In this document: positions 9,181 through 17,122 of the stretch, in pieces | Layout of the letters: each line of letters begins with the position of its first letter | How positions within the stretch are numbered: position 1 is the first letter of the stretch | Assembly: GCA_031264865.1 (NCBI GenBank) | Contig: JAISDJ010000052.1 | Location: forward strand, 1 to 33,441 | Direction: 5' to 3' | Length of the DNA stretch: 33,441 bases | From: Tannerellaceae bacterium | GTDB lineage: Bacteria > Bacteroidota > Bacteroidia > Bacteroidales > Tannerellaceae | Notes under the pieces: generated by a model | The model's database searches: none | Told to the model about the DNA's origin: nothing | Seen by the model: only the letters and a program-made list of their open reading frames with translations | Made by a program: the position numbers and the translations under genes

Positions 9181-9219
9181 GACAACATTTCACTCCGGCA
9201 GTTCGGGAGGTTGTATTGA
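9181..9219 (+). pseudogene. Relic of the 3' end of an AAA_14 ATPase gene
   Basis: The 39 bases align without gaps to 871-909, the last 13 codons of the ATPase gene at the left edge. The frame reads DNISLRQFGRLY-stop against NIIPLWQFGMLY-stop. The 15 bases around CAGTTCGGGA are identical apart from single changes on either side. Upstream the frame meets a stop within six codons and similarity is lost, so nothing else of the gene survives. It is in the same orientation as the left-hand copy, which places direct repeats on both sides of PUL 1. Confidence 0.7.
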
Positions 9220-9304
9220 ACACTATATATTCTACTATATTTACAGCGTGATATTTAGCCAAAACTACCAATAGAATCGGTTGCTATCTATACGCCTTAG
9301 CTGA

Positions 9305-9634
9305 AATCGTTCTTATGTTTCGAATGGTTTGTACCCTGTTGTGGAATTTGTACAGGTAAATGCGGATATAATATCTGCACATAAATTTAAAAAGAAAAAT
9401 AGAGTTGCAATAAATGCTAAATCAATACTCTTTGCTGTAGAAAACACCTTCGATGAGCAAGGGAATAAATTAAAACAGTCAGACGCATTGCTAAAAAAAG
9501 TTGCTGAAACAAAATATGATCAAGCTTTCTGGGACAGCCATCCAATCGTAAAACGAACCGAAGTCGAACAACAGGTATTAGACGATTTTAACCGCCAAAA
9601 ATATTTTGGAACCATGAAAATAAAAAGCAATTAA
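9305..9634 (+). pseudogene. Orphan C-terminal fragment, probably of a carboxypeptidase-regulatory-like-domain protein
   Basis: An open frame of about 110 codons after a TGA at 9302-9304. It has no ATG at its 5' end (first possible start is a TTG at 9329) and no signal peptide, and its composition is that of the end of a larger periplasmic protein: RVAINAKSILFAVENTF, then YDQAFWDSHPIVKRTEVEQQ near the C-terminus. The FW(D/E)...PI(V/I)xxTE pattern resembles the C-terminal tail of Bacteroidota proteins that carry an N-terminal CarboxypepD_reg-like domain; this assignment is from memory and moderate. It follows the ATPase relic by 85 bp, which fits a region where several genes were cut down. It could also be a small gene of its own, though the missing start argues against that. 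Confidence 0.5.
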
Positions 9635-9639
9635 AATCG

Positions 9640-9647
9640 TAATTTTG
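9640..9647 (+). promoter_or_regulatory. Candidate -7 box of murB
   Basis: TAATTTTG is an exact TAnnTTTG match, 23 bp before the murB start, giving a leader of about 20 nt. There is no TTTG at the expected -33 distance. Confidence 0.35.
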
Positions 9648-9670
9648 TCCCTGAATTAATTGGATGAGAC

Positions 9671-10687
9671 ATGCGAATTGAAGAGAACTACTCGCTTTTA
9701 GCGTATAACACATTTCATTTACCGGTAAAAGCCCGATGGTTTATGGAGTATGAGAATGAAGAGGAACTGGGGCGTATCTTAAGGGATGAGTATTTCCAGG
9801 AATGTATTTCGTTGCATATAGGATGTGGAAGTAATCTCTTATTTATTAATGATTACCGAGGTATTATCCTTCACTCTCAAATAAAAGGTATCCAACTAGT
9901 TGAAGAAAACGAAAATACGGTATTGCTACGGATTGGCGCTGCCGAGATATGGGATGATGTGGTAGCATATGCCGTTTCAAAAGGTTGGGGAGGAATTGAG
10001 AACCTCTCTAATATACCGGGAGAGGCGGGAGCAGCAGCCATACAAAACATCGGAGCATATGGCGTGGAGATCAAAGATGTAATCGAAAGGGTTGAAACGT
10101 ACAATCAACTTTCTTTTGAAAAAAGAATATTTACCAAGGAAGAATGCCGATATGAATACCGTTACAGCTTTTTTAAAAATGAGCATAACGAACCACATAT
10201 TATAACCCATATCCTTATCCGGCTAAACAAAAAACCTGTTTATACGCTTCAATATGGTACTCTGAAAGAAACATTGGCCAACTACTATCCGGCTATAACA
10301 TTAACCCATATCCGGGAGGCTGTAATTTCTATCCGGAAAGAAAAACTGCCTGATCCCAAGATAATCGGTAATGCCGGTAGTTTCTTTACAAATCCTTTTA
10401 TAACAAAACAACATTTTGACAAACTAAAAGTGCAATACCCTGACATGCCATTCTATCCAGCCTTAAACAATAGGATTAAAATCCCGGCAGCATGGCTGAT
10501 TGAGCAATGCGGATTCAAAGGGAAAAATCACGGACAGGTAGGTGTTTACGACAAACAAGCGCTGGTACTTACGAATCTAGGCGACGCTAACGGACATGAG
10601 ATAGCGCTGGTAGCCGAAAGTATCCGGGCGGCCGTAAAAGAACGTTTTGACATTGAACTGACACCCGAAGTTAAATACGTAGATTGA
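9671..10687 (+). CDS. murB: UDP-N-acetylenolpyruvoylglucosamine reductase
   Basis: 338 residues, full length for type I MurB (E. coli 342). It reduces UDP-GlcNAc-enolpyruvate to UDP-MurNAc with NADPH through FAD, in the cytoplasm, early in peptidoglycan synthesis. Seen: FAD-binding region with IGCGSNLLF (50-58) and IPGEAGAAAIQNIGAYG (115-131), the type I insert YRYSFFK (163-169), the catalytic serine S237 in GNAGSFFTNP, and the C-terminal glutamate E333 in LTPEVKY. The start ATG is the first in frame after the candidate promoter. The stop overlaps the ATG of the following MBL remnant (TGATG), so that gene was once translationally coupled to murB. Confidence 0.97.
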   Translation: MRIEENYSLLAYNTFHLPVKARWFMEYENEEELGRILRDEYFQECISLHIGCGSNLLFINDYRGIILHSQIKGIQLVEENENTVLLRIGAAEIWDDVVAYAVSKGWGGIENLSNIPGEAGAAAIQNIGAYGVEIKDVIERVETYNQLSFEKRIFTKEECRYEYRYSFFKNEHNEPHIITHILIRLNKKPVYTLQYGTLKETLANYYPAITLTHIREAVISIRKEKLPDPKIIGNAGSFFTNPFITKQHFDKLKVQYPDMPFYPALNNRIKIPAAWLIEQCGFKGKNHGQVGVYDKQALVLTNLGDANGHEIALVAESIRAAVKERFDIELTPEVKYVD

Positions 10688-10881
10688 TGAAAATTACTTT
10701 TTTAGGGACAGGAACTTCCCATGAAAGTATACAAGAAGCATTAGAAAATATCAAACGAATACAGCCCAAAGCCTCTTATTTAATACATATGAGCCACAGG
10801 ATAGGTTTACATGCCGAAGTGGAAAAAGAATTACCGCCTAATGTTTATCTGTCGTACGATGGTTTAACCGTCCATTTGTAA
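10687..10881 (+). pseudogene. MBL-fold metallohydrolase with large in-frame internal deletion
   Basis: 64 codons from the ATG at 10687, which overlaps the murB stop by one base. Residues 1-11, MKITFLGTGTS, are the first strand of metallo-beta-lactamase-fold phosphodiesterases (PhnP/YycJ-like). From about residue 12 on (ESIQEALENIKRIQPK, then YLIHMSHRIGLHAEVEKELP) the sequence is the last part of the same family, where a C-terminal helix and the final metal-site region lie. About 190 residues that normally join them, including the HxHxDH zinc motif, are missing while the frame is kept. The product cannot be an active hydrolase. It is most likely a recent deletion remnant in a conserved position after murB; a residual small protein is possible but unsupported. 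Confidence 0.75.
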
Positions 10882-10883
10882 TA

Positions 10884-11780
10884 TTATTTCCGAACAGGAG
10901 TACAACCAGTGTAATAGACCCACTCTCCTTCCCTATTAATTCGGAAAGAGAGTTTGATAGAAGAATATAAGCCTCTTATCCGGGTAGAAATAGTGTCTCC
11001 CATTGATTTGTACATAGCAAGAGACTTATCTTGTTCATAAGGTAGAAAACCATAACAACAAAAATTCTCTTCACTCAAAAACAAGTCTGCTGCCAGCCAC
11101 TTATCTGTAATCCGCCATTCAGGCGCTTCTTGTTCCAATACATACAGGTTCAAATCTTTTATCGGAAATATAATATTTAAAGGAGCATTCGTATCAAAAG
11201 AATAACGTAATTGATTCATTTCTTCGGGGAAAGATGTATCAGGATTTAACTGTTGTTCGGCTACTTTTTCCAATAGTTTTTTACTATAACTTCCTACCCA
11301 AACGCCATTATGTGTAAAACATCCAAAAAACCGGCCACCCACATCAGCATAATAATAAAACTCCGTCTCGCCTATTTTCGTTTTTAATGGTTTATAAGCT
11401 TTAAAATGGCCTTTCAGCATTCTTTCAATGGCATTCTTCATTTTATCTCCAACCTGAACATAGCAAACAACGCCTTGTGAATGAAAAGATAACACAAATG
11501 ACTGCAATAGTTGGCTTTCCTGAACAAATGAAAGGAATAAAGAAGGTATTTGGGAAACGAAAATATCATACAACGCCTGTTTTTCCAGTATCATTCTGTT
11601 AAATACAGAGGGACGATTCACTGCCAACAAGGCATTTACATCAGATGGTATTACATTATATATATCTATTCGGGTAGTTGATTGCTGTATTTTTATTGAC
11701 CGGATATATCCTCCTATAGCCAATGACATAATCAACAAAGCAAGTAAACTGATTAGTATTTCCTTTAAATACGTTTTCAT
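10884..11780 (-). CDS. Membrane-anchored periplasmic protein of unknown function
   Basis: 298 residues. A signal-anchor helix at about 8-26 (ISLLALLIMSLAIGGYI) is followed by a soluble extracytoplasmic part with no motif I recognise. The overall pattern (anchored, alternating strands, YNVIPSDVNALLAVNRPS near the start) is reminiscent of DUF3352-like proteins, but I would not assign it. Its ATG overlaps the nth stop by four bases (ATGA), so it is translationally coupled to nth. Its stop faces the MBL remnant 2 bp away. Confidence 0.85.
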   Translation of the reverse strand: MKTYLKEILISLLALLIMSLAIGGYIRSIKIQQSTTRIDIYNVIPSDVNALLAVNRPSVFNRMILEKQALYDIFVSQIPSLFLSFVQESQLLQSFVLSFHSQGVVCYVQVGDKMKNAIERMLKGHFKAYKPLKTKIGETEFYYYADVGGRFFGCFTHNGVWVGSYSKKLLEKVAEQQLNPDTSFPEEMNQLRYSFDTNAPLNIIFPIKDLNLYVLEQEAPEWRITDKWLAADLFLSEENFCCYGFLPYEQDKSLAMYKSMGDTISTRIRGLYSSIKLSFRINREGEWVYYTGCTPVRK

Positions 11781-12415
11781 TTTGGCTTTAGAAAATAGTT
11801 ACACCAAGGTTTCAAACCGCAAATATCACATTTAGGGCTCCGTGCCGTACAGGTATATCTTCCATGTAGAATCAACCAATGATGCGCTTTTGCAATTAAT
11901 TCTTCAGGAATATGCTTCACCAGTTCCTTCTCCGTTTCTAATGGTGTTTTACTGTTATTCGTTAATCCTATCCGATTGGAAACACGGAACACATGGGTAT
12001 CAACTGCCATTGCCGGCCTGTCATATACTACAGATGCAATCACATTAGCCGTTTTTCGTCCAACACCCGGCAACTTTTGTAATTCATTTATATCAGAGGG
12101 AACAATGCCGTTAAAATCATTGATAAGCATTTTTGCCATTCCCACCAGATGTTTCGATTTGTTGTTAGGATAAGAAATACTTTTAATATATTCGTATACA
12201 GCTTCAGGGGTAGATACAGCCAATACTTCAGCCGTAGGAAAAGCTTCAAATAAAGGAGGGGTCACTATATTTACCCGCTTATCGGTACATTGGGCGGATA
12301 AAATAACGGCAATAAGTAATTGGAATGGATCTTTATAATGTAACTCCGTTTCAGCAATTGGCACATTCTCTGTAAACCAACCTATAACACCTTTATATCG
12401 TTTCTCTTTCCGCAT
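11777..12415 (-). CDS. nth: Endonuclease III
   Basis: 212 residues from the ATG at 12413-12415. It is a DNA glycosylase/AP lyase that removes oxidised pyrimidines in base-excision repair. Seen: helix-hairpin-helix LPGVGRKTANV with catalytic K121, catalytic aspartate D139 in AVDTHVFR, and a [4Fe-4S] loop with cysteines 189, 196, 199 and 205 in the C-x6-C-x2-C-x5-C pattern. The frame stays open upstream to a GTG at 12451, but that codon lies inside the GC-rich hairpin behind pheS. The 212-residue form puts the catalytic residues within one position of E. coli Nth (K120, D138; 211 residues). Probably cotranscribed with pheS and the downstream anchored protein. Confidence 0.96.
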   Translation of the reverse strand: MRKEKRYKGVIGWFTENVPIAETELHYKDPFQLLIAVILSAQCTDKRVNIVTPPLFEAFPTAEVLAVSTPEAVYEYIKSISYPNNKSKHLVGMAKMLINDFNGIVPSDINELQKLPGVGRKTANVIASVVYDRPAMAVDTHVFRVSNRIGLTNNSKTPLETEKELVKHIPEELIAKAHHWLILHGRYTCTARSPKCDICGLKPWCNYFLKPK

Positions 12416-12440
12416 TTTATGAAGAATTCTCGTGTGTTTC

Positions 12441-12468
12441 TCCCCGGGCACGGTTAGAAGCCCGGGGA
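12441..12468. repeat. GC-rich hairpin between pheS and nth
   Basis: Arms TCCCCGGGC (12441-12449) and GCCCGGGGA (12460-12468) pair perfectly over 9 bp around a 10-nt loop. No T-run follows on either strand, so it is not a standard intrinsic terminator. It may attenuate readthrough from pheS into nth or protect an mRNA end. Confidence 0.5.
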
Positions 12469-12495
12469 AATGGCAAAATGATTTAGGTTCTCAAC

Positions 12496-13515
12496 TTAAT
12501 TGGCAGACTCGAACTGTCTCAAAAAACGTATATCATTTTCCGAGAACATACGCAAGTCTTTTACTTGATATTTTAAATTAGTAATACGTTCAATTCCCAT
12601 GCCCAAAGCATAGCCGGAATAAACAGTACTATCTATGCCGCAATTATCCAATACATTAGGATGTACCATTCCGCAACCAAGTATCTCTACCCAACCGGTA
12701 TGTTTACAGAAAGGGCATCCTTTCCCCCCACAAAGATTACAGGAAATATCCATCTCTGCCGAAGGTTCCGTAAACGGAAAATAGGACGGACGTAAACGTA
12801 TCTTCGTATCCTGTCCGAACAATTCTTTTGCAAAGAAAAGTAATACCTGCCTAAGGTCAGCAAAAGAAACATCTTTATCTACATATAAAGCTTCTACCTG
12901 ATGGAAAAAACAGTGTGCGCGGTAAGAAATGGCTTCGTGGCGGTATACACGACCCGGACAAATAATACGGATAGGAGGTTGTGTCTTCTCCATCACACGC
13001 GTTTGAACGGAAGAAGTATGTGTACGAAGCAATATATCAGGAGTATGTTGAATAAAAAATGTATCTTGCATATCACGGGCAGGATGGTCTTGTGCAAAAT
13101 TCAAAGAAGAGAACACATGCCAATCATCTTCAATTTCAGGACCTTCGGCAATACTAAATCCTAAACGTCCGAATATATCACAGATTTCCTTTTTCACGAT
13201 CGACAAAGGGTGGCGGGTTCCCAAATTAACAGGATAAGCCGTACGAGTTAAATCAATATCATCGTCAATCGTTTGCGTATTGATAAACGTATCTTTCAAT
13301 TCATTAATCCGCTGTTGGGCCCTTTCTTTCAATTGATTCAAGTGTTGTCCCACCTCCTTTTTCCGGTCGGCGGCTACATTACGGAAATCATCCATCAATT
13401 GAGATATTTCACCTTTTTTACTAAGATATTTGATTCGTAGCGCTTCTATTTCATCCGCATTCGTTGCTTTCATCTCCTCTACTTCGCGAAGCAACGCTTT
13501 TATCCTATCAATCAT
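12496..13515 (-). CDS. pheS: Phenylalanine--tRNA ligase alpha subunit
   Basis: 339 residues, full length. Catalytic alpha subunit of the alpha2-beta2 enzyme that charges tRNA-Phe in the cytoplasm. Seen: N-terminal coiled-coil tRNA-binding region (1-90, KKGEISQLMDDFRN), motif 2 region with HPARDMQDTFF (about 143-153), the TEPSAEMDI phenylalanine-site segment (about 249-257), a four-cysteine insertion CNLCGGKGCPFCKHTGW common in Bacteroidota PheS, and motif 3 GMGIERI near the end. The beta subunit is not in the window, which is usual in this phylum, where pheS and pheT are unlinked. A good promoter lies 28 bp upstream. Confidence 0.97.
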   Translation of the reverse strand: MIDRIKALLREVEEMKATNADEIEALRIKYLSKKGEISQLMDDFRNVAADRKKEVGQHLNQLKERAQQRINELKDTFINTQTIDDDIDLTRTAYPVNLGTRHPLSIVKKEICDIFGRLGFSIAEGPEIEDDWHVFSSLNFAQDHPARDMQDTFFIQHTPDILLRTHTSSVQTRVMEKTQPPIRIICPGRVYRHEAISYRAHCFFHQVEALYVDKDVSFADLRQVLLFFAKELFGQDTKIRLRPSYFPFTEPSAEMDISCNLCGGKGCPFCKHTGWVEILGCGMVHPNVLDNCGIDSTVYSGYALGMGIERITNLKYQVKDLRMFSENDIRFLRQFESAN

Positions 13516-13542
13516 TTCCTATGATAATTTCTTTAGACGAAA

Positions 13543-13572
13543 CAAAGGTAGCCTTTTCTTTCTATAACACAA
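13543..13572 (-). promoter_or_regulatory. pheS promoter
   Basis: On the minus strand TACCTTTG (13543-13550) is an exact TAnnTTTG -7 box, with TTG (13570-13572) 19 bp upstream as the -33 element. The leader would be about 23 nt. Confidence 0.6.
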
Positions 13573-13580
13573 TCATTTCT

Positions 13581-13611
13581 TTTGTTTTTTAAAAACCCTT
13601 TCTTACCTTTA
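13581..13611 (+). promoter_or_regulatory. Cardiolipin synthase promoter
   Basis: TTTG (13581-13584), 19 bp, then TACCTTTA (13604-13611), 7 of 8 matches to the -7 box. Transcription would start near 13616, about 20 nt before the ATG at 13636. This also argues against the upstream TTG start at 13582, which lies inside the promoter. Confidence 0.6.
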
Positions 13612-13635
13612 CATTATGTTAGTTGCCAAAAAGCG

Positions 13636-15072
13636 ATGTTGATTGCTATTCAGATACAAGCCGTTGTTGGTACAATATTCTTTATTCTTTATTGTATCAC
13701 GATTTTAGAGTTGGTGTTGGTTATTATTACAGAAAATAGAAATCCGCTAAAAACCATCCCTTGGGTCGTGGTTTTACTATTGCTGCCCGGCCTCGGCCTG
13801 ATTTTTTATTTTTTCTTTGGGCAAGACAACCGTAAACAACGAATTATTTCCCGTCGAACGTATAAACGTATCATGAGGCATCCGCAAGCGGATAAGCATC
13901 ATCATGACCATTGCATAGTACCGGAACAATACAAACCTTTATCCGTTTTATTAGGACATAGTAATCGATGTGCTTTATTATATGGCAGTGAAATCACCAC
14001 TTATACAAATGGACAAGATAAATTTAACGCCCTGATTGAAGAATTGGAAAAAGCGACACACCATATCCATCTGCAATACTATATATTCCTCAATGATGAA
14101 ATCGGTAATCAAATCAAAGACATACTGATAGCAAAGGCTAAAGAAGGGATTGAAGTACGTGTTCTTTACGACGATGTAGGTAGTTGGAACGTTCACCCTG
14201 CTTTTTATAAAGAAATGCAGGATGCCGGTATTGAGGTACATGCTTTCCTTCGCGTTGCATTCCCGATATTTACAAGTAAAGTAAACTACAGGAACCACCG
14301 GAAGATTGTGGTTATCGATGGCAAAGTCGGCTTTATGGGTGGAATGAATATAGCCGACCGGTATACGAAAGGAACGGCATGGGGATCCTGGCGCGATACG
14401 CATTTCAAGTTTGTAGGGAAAGGGGTACATGGCCTTCAATCAGCCTTTTTGATTGATTGGTATGTAGTAAGCAAAAAGCTCCTGAGTAATAAAATATATT
14501 ATCCGGCGACATCTGTCGACACGAATAATATCATGCAAATTCTTACAAGCGGCCCTACCAGTCCATGGCGTACTTTGTTACAAGCAATCATATTTATAAT
14601 TGCTAATGCTAAAAAATATATTTACATACAAACACCTTATTTCTTACCTACCGAAGGACTAAATCAGGCTTTGCAAACAGCAGCATTAGGGGGAGTCGAT
14701 ATCCGGTTGATGTTACCTAAGCGTTCCGATACCAAAACAGCCAATATGGCATCACATTCTTTCATAGACGATATGGTAAAAGCGGGAGCAAAAGTATTTT
14801 TCTATGAACCGGGATTTCTACATTCAAAATTAGTTGTTTCCGACGATGAATTGACTTGCATCGGCTCAGCTAATATGGACTTTCGTAGTTTTGAACATAA
14901 TTTTGAGATAAACGCCTTTGTTTACCAGAAAGAATTTGCATTACAAATGAAAAAGATATTTATGCATGATATTCACAGTTGTGAAAAACTGATCCCTTCC
15001 CGTTGGTTGAACCGTCCGATCAAACAACGGATATCAGAGTCGTTCATGCGTCTTTTCTCTCCTCTTCTTTAA
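13636..15072 (+). CDS. cls: Cardiolipin synthase (phospholipase D family)
   Basis: 478 residues from the ATG at 13636. Two N-terminal membrane helices (FFILYCITILELVLVII and WVVVLLLLPGLGLIFYFFF) are followed by two PLDc domains with HKD motifs: H221-R-K-IVVID in the first and H396-SKLVVSD in the second. The length and layout match ClsA-type enzymes (E. coli 486), which join two phosphatidylglycerol molecules into cardiolipin and glycerol at the inner membrane. The frame is open to a TTG at 13582, rejected because it sits inside the promoter. The 3' end overlaps the convergent rsmD by 29 bp. Confidence 0.95.
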   Translation: MLIAIQIQAVVGTIFFILYCITILELVLVIITENRNPLKTIPWVVVLLLLPGLGLIFYFFFGQDNRKQRIISRRTYKRIMRHPQADKHHHDHCIVPEQYKPLSVLLGHSNRCALLYGSEITTYTNGQDKFNALIEELEKATHHIHLQYYIFLNDEIGNQIKDILIAKAKEGIEVRVLYDDVGSWNVHPAFYKEMQDAGIEVHAFLRVAFPIFTSKVNYRNHRKIVVIDGKVGFMGGMNIADRYTKGTAWGSWRDTHFKFVGKGVHGLQSAFLIDWYVVSKKLLSNKIYYPATSVDTNNIMQILTSGPTSPWRTLLQAIIFIIANAKKYIYIQTPYFLPTEGLNQALQTAALGGVDIRLMLPKRSDTKTANMASHSFIDDMVKAGAKVFFYEPGFLHSKLVVSDDELTCIGSANMDFRSFEHNFEINAFVYQKEFALQMKKIFMHDIHSCEKLIPSRWLNRPIKQRISESFMRLFSPLL

Positions 15073-15601
15073 TAAAGATACTAAAATTCACCGAACCGTA
15101 AACCCGTCGTTGATTAAAATAAGGTAGTGAAGAAAAATCATACCCTTTAGGATGTTCCATTACAAAAATGCCTTCATTACGAAGCAAATCCCGTTCGAGT
15201 ATAAGAGACGGTATTTGGGATAATTCATTCAATTGATAAGGAGGATCGGCAAATATAAAATCAAAGCTCTCTTTAGAAGCCGATTGTATATAACGAAACA
15301 CGTCCCCACGAATCAATATCAAGTCTTCAGTCTTTAGTTCTTTGGCCACCTTGGAAATAAAAGACGCATGCAATCCTTCTTTTTCAACAGCTACAACTTT
15401 ACGACACCCTCTCGACAATAATTCAAAAGAAATGCCTCCTGTTCCGGCAAAAAGGTCTAACGCATCCAGTCCGTCCCAGTCAAGCAAGTTCTCTATTACA
15501 TTAAACAGGTTCTCTTTTGCAAAATCTGTTGTTGGTCGGGCTTTGAATGAGGTTGGAACATCAAATCTACGCCGTCCGTATTTCCCACTTATAATCCGCA
15601 T
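15044..15601 (-). CDS. rsmD: 16S rRNA (guanine(966)-N2)-methyltransferase
   Basis: 185 residues, full length. Class I SAM-dependent methyltransferase: N-terminal MRIISGKYGRRRF (the typical RsmD start), KARPTTDFAKENLFNVI (20-36), SAM motif I DLFAGTGG (49-56), and the catalytic tetrad D119-P-P-Y122. It methylates G966 of 16S rRNA during small-subunit assembly. It overlaps the upstream DUF3822 gene by 13 bp, and its end overlaps cls tail-to-tail. DUF3822 next to rsmD is a recurrent arrangement in Bacteroidota. Confidence 0.95.
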   Translation of the reverse strand: MRIISGKYGRRRFDVPTSFKARPTTDFAKENLFNVIENLLDWDGLDALDLFAGTGGISFELLSRGCRKVVAVEKEGLHASFISKVAKELKTEDLILIRGDVFRYIQSASKESFDFIFADPPYQLNELSQIPSLILERDLLRNEGIFVMEHPKGYDFSSLPYFNQRRVYGSVNFSIFIKEEERKDA

Positions 15602-16419
15602 ACCGACAGTAATAGTAAATCCATAGGAGCCTGTAATATCTCTCCTCCCATCAAATAGGCTTCGGAAGGTATTTCTATTGGCTTAACATGTTGCAAATAT
15701 ACTTGCAAAGACTGTGTCAATTTGCTGCATAAAGAACTATCTCCTGCTAACGAAAGCCGATCATGTAATTGATCCATCTTCATTTGTCGCCATATGTATA
15801 ATATATAGTACAAAAGATTATCATCAGACTGATCAAAAACAAAAGAATTAACAAAAGATAGATTTCCTTCCGAAAAACAACTTATATCTACTATATTTTC
15901 ATGTATAACAACAAACATATGTCCAAACTTTTCAGCTAGGCTCTGTTTTTGAAAAACAATAAGCTGAGGAGTCAAATAATTAACATATATAGGATTGGTT
16001 AATGATCGGGAACAAAACTCATACACCTCTTCTTCCATATCATACACAATTTTCACCTCTTCATTTCCCATTGAATCACTCAATGTATGCTTCTCTTGTG
16101 ATGTAAAATTAAATCTCAACAATTCGTTTTTTTGTTTTTCTGAAAATAACTCATCGGGTATAAGGGTATAATGAGGCGTTACAGAAAGAACATAGGTTCG
16201 TTTATATGGCCAAATCAGACATTCGTTTGCAAAGAAGGTTTCTTTCAATGAGGTGGAATAAGGTATATTCCTGTCAAAATTTATATTTCTGAAAATATAG
16301 CTTTTGGTTTCGTACGGATTATATGCAGAAAAAGAAAGTCCACCCGGCCAAAGTCGGATGGACATTATATATTTTTCCGAATGATTAATCGTAAACGTAT
16401 CAGGAATACTGATCGTCAT
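15589..16419 (-). CDS. DUF3822 family protein
   Basis: 276 residues without signal peptide or membrane helix. The start region (about residues 17-30, MSIRLWPGGLSFSAY), the LIWPYKRTYVLSVTPHYTLIP segment (as LIWPYKRTYVL then TPHYTLIPDELF), and the neighbourhood directly upstream of rsmD identify it as DUF3822, a Bacteroidota family of unknown function. Stop and rsmD start overlap by 13 bp, and the preceding gene ends 14 bp before its start, so the three form one operon. Confidence 0.85.
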   Translation of the reverse strand: MTISIPDTFTINHSEKYIMSIRLWPGGLSFSAYNPYETKSYIFRNINFDRNIPYSTSLKETFFANECLIWPYKRTYVLSVTPHYTLIPDELFSEKQKNELLRFNFTSQEKHTLSDSMGNEEVKIVYDMEEEVYEFCSRSLTNPIYVNYLTPQLIVFQKQSLAEKFGHMFVVIHENIVDISCFSEGNLSFVNSFVFDQSDDNLLYYILYIWRQMKMDQLHDRLSLAGDSSLCSKLTQSLQVYLQHVKPIEIPSEAYLMGGEILQAPMDLLLLSVCGL

Positions 16420-16433
16420 AATAGCACTTTTAA

Positions 16434-17060
16434 TTACTCCCAGTTACCGGCGTTGTTATTAATTTCAGTCAGTGAACCAACACGTAGTCCAGGGAATTTA
16501 CCTTGCTTTTCGGCTTTATCATCAAGATTTAACATTTCTTGTCTGTTTAAATCGTTTAGATATTCATCAAATTTCACTGAAGCTTCAAATACATGGATTG
16601 AATAGCCGGAACCTGAAGTAAGTGTCGCCGTATCCATATCAAACTGTAACTGTGTACCCGGCACATAACGAATTTCATTAGCCACATACTCTTTTCCAAA
16701 CAATGTATCCTTAGCAAGCACCCAGAAAGTGTCACGCCTGATTAATCCCTTTTTAACAGCTTCCTGTTCCGTCATTCCTTTTTCCAACTGTTCATCCGTA
16801 AGTACACCTTCTTTAATAAGGAACGGTAATTTTTTCTCATCTAAAAATTTAACTAAATCATCAAAAGAGCCGGCATGTTCCTTATAGACATTTTTATACT
16901 CAATCTGAGCTTTACGAATATCTACCAGGCGAGCGATAATCGTTTTTTCTCGCTTTTCTTTTTCGTCCTTAAATTCTAACGGTGTCCGAATGCTTCTGAC
17001 ACACATATAGGTCAATAACAAGACTGCAGCTATTAGCAAAATGTTCAATGTAACTTTCAT
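16434..17060 (-). CDS. Conserved anchored protein of unknown function
   Basis: 208 residues. An N-terminal helix (about 4-22, TLNILLIAAVLLLTYMCVR) anchors it, followed by a charged helical region with ARLVDIRKAQIEYKN, and a C-terminal part with RYVPGTQLQFDMDTATLTSG, ending NNNAGNWE. The layout (short cytoplasmic start, one helix, amphipathic helix) resembles pseudopilin-like proteins, but the length and C-terminus do not allow an assignment. I recall similar proteins upstream of DUF3822-rsmD in other Bacteroidales. It is the first gene of the operon. Confidence 0.85.
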   Translation of the reverse strand: MKVTLNILLIAAVLLLTYMCVRSIRTPLEFKDEKEKREKTIIARLVDIRKAQIEYKNVYKEHAGSFDDLVKFLDEKKLPFLIKEGVLTDEQLEKGMTEQEAVKKGLIRRDTFWVLAKDTLFGKEYVANEIRYVPGTQLQFDMDTATLTSGSGYSIHVFEASVKFDEYLNDLNRQEMLNLDDKAEKQGKFPGLRVGSLTEINNNAGNWE

Positions 17061-17094
17061 GGTTTATATTTCATTTTTAATTTATTTCGTTCGG

Positions 17095-17118
17095 CAAATT
17101 TAAGAAAGAATCTTAAAT
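17095..17118. promoter_or_regulatory. -7 box of the anchored-protein operon overlapped by a palindrome
   Basis: On the minus strand TAAATTTG (17095-17102) is an exact TAnnTTTG box, 35 bp before the start of the anchored-protein gene. It overlaps an inverted repeat with 8-bp arms, ATTTAAGA (17098-17105) and TCTTAAAT (17111-17118), with a 5-nt spacer. The palindrome lies between the two divergent genes. The region is AT-rich, which lowers confidence in the repeat. Confidence 0.4.
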
Positions 17119-17122
17119 ACAC

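Larger units (their letters stand above)
9022..9304. other. Degraded junction without intact gene
   Basis: This 283-bp stretch (extended by the fragment that follows) contains the putative sigma-gene leader, the 12-bp inverted repeat and the ATPase 3' relic. The rest is AT-rich, with stops in all frames and no recognisable RNA gene. It separates PUL 1 from the housekeeping block. Confidence 0.6.

Noticed and set aside
12416-12451. GTG at 12451 as the start of nth
   Set aside because: It lies within the arm of a GC-rich hairpin, and the ATG at 12415 gives a length and residue numbering matching E. coli Nth.
13582-13635. TTG at 13582 as the start of the cardiolipin synthase
   Set aside because: It falls inside a well-matched promoter, and the 18 extra residues have no family character.
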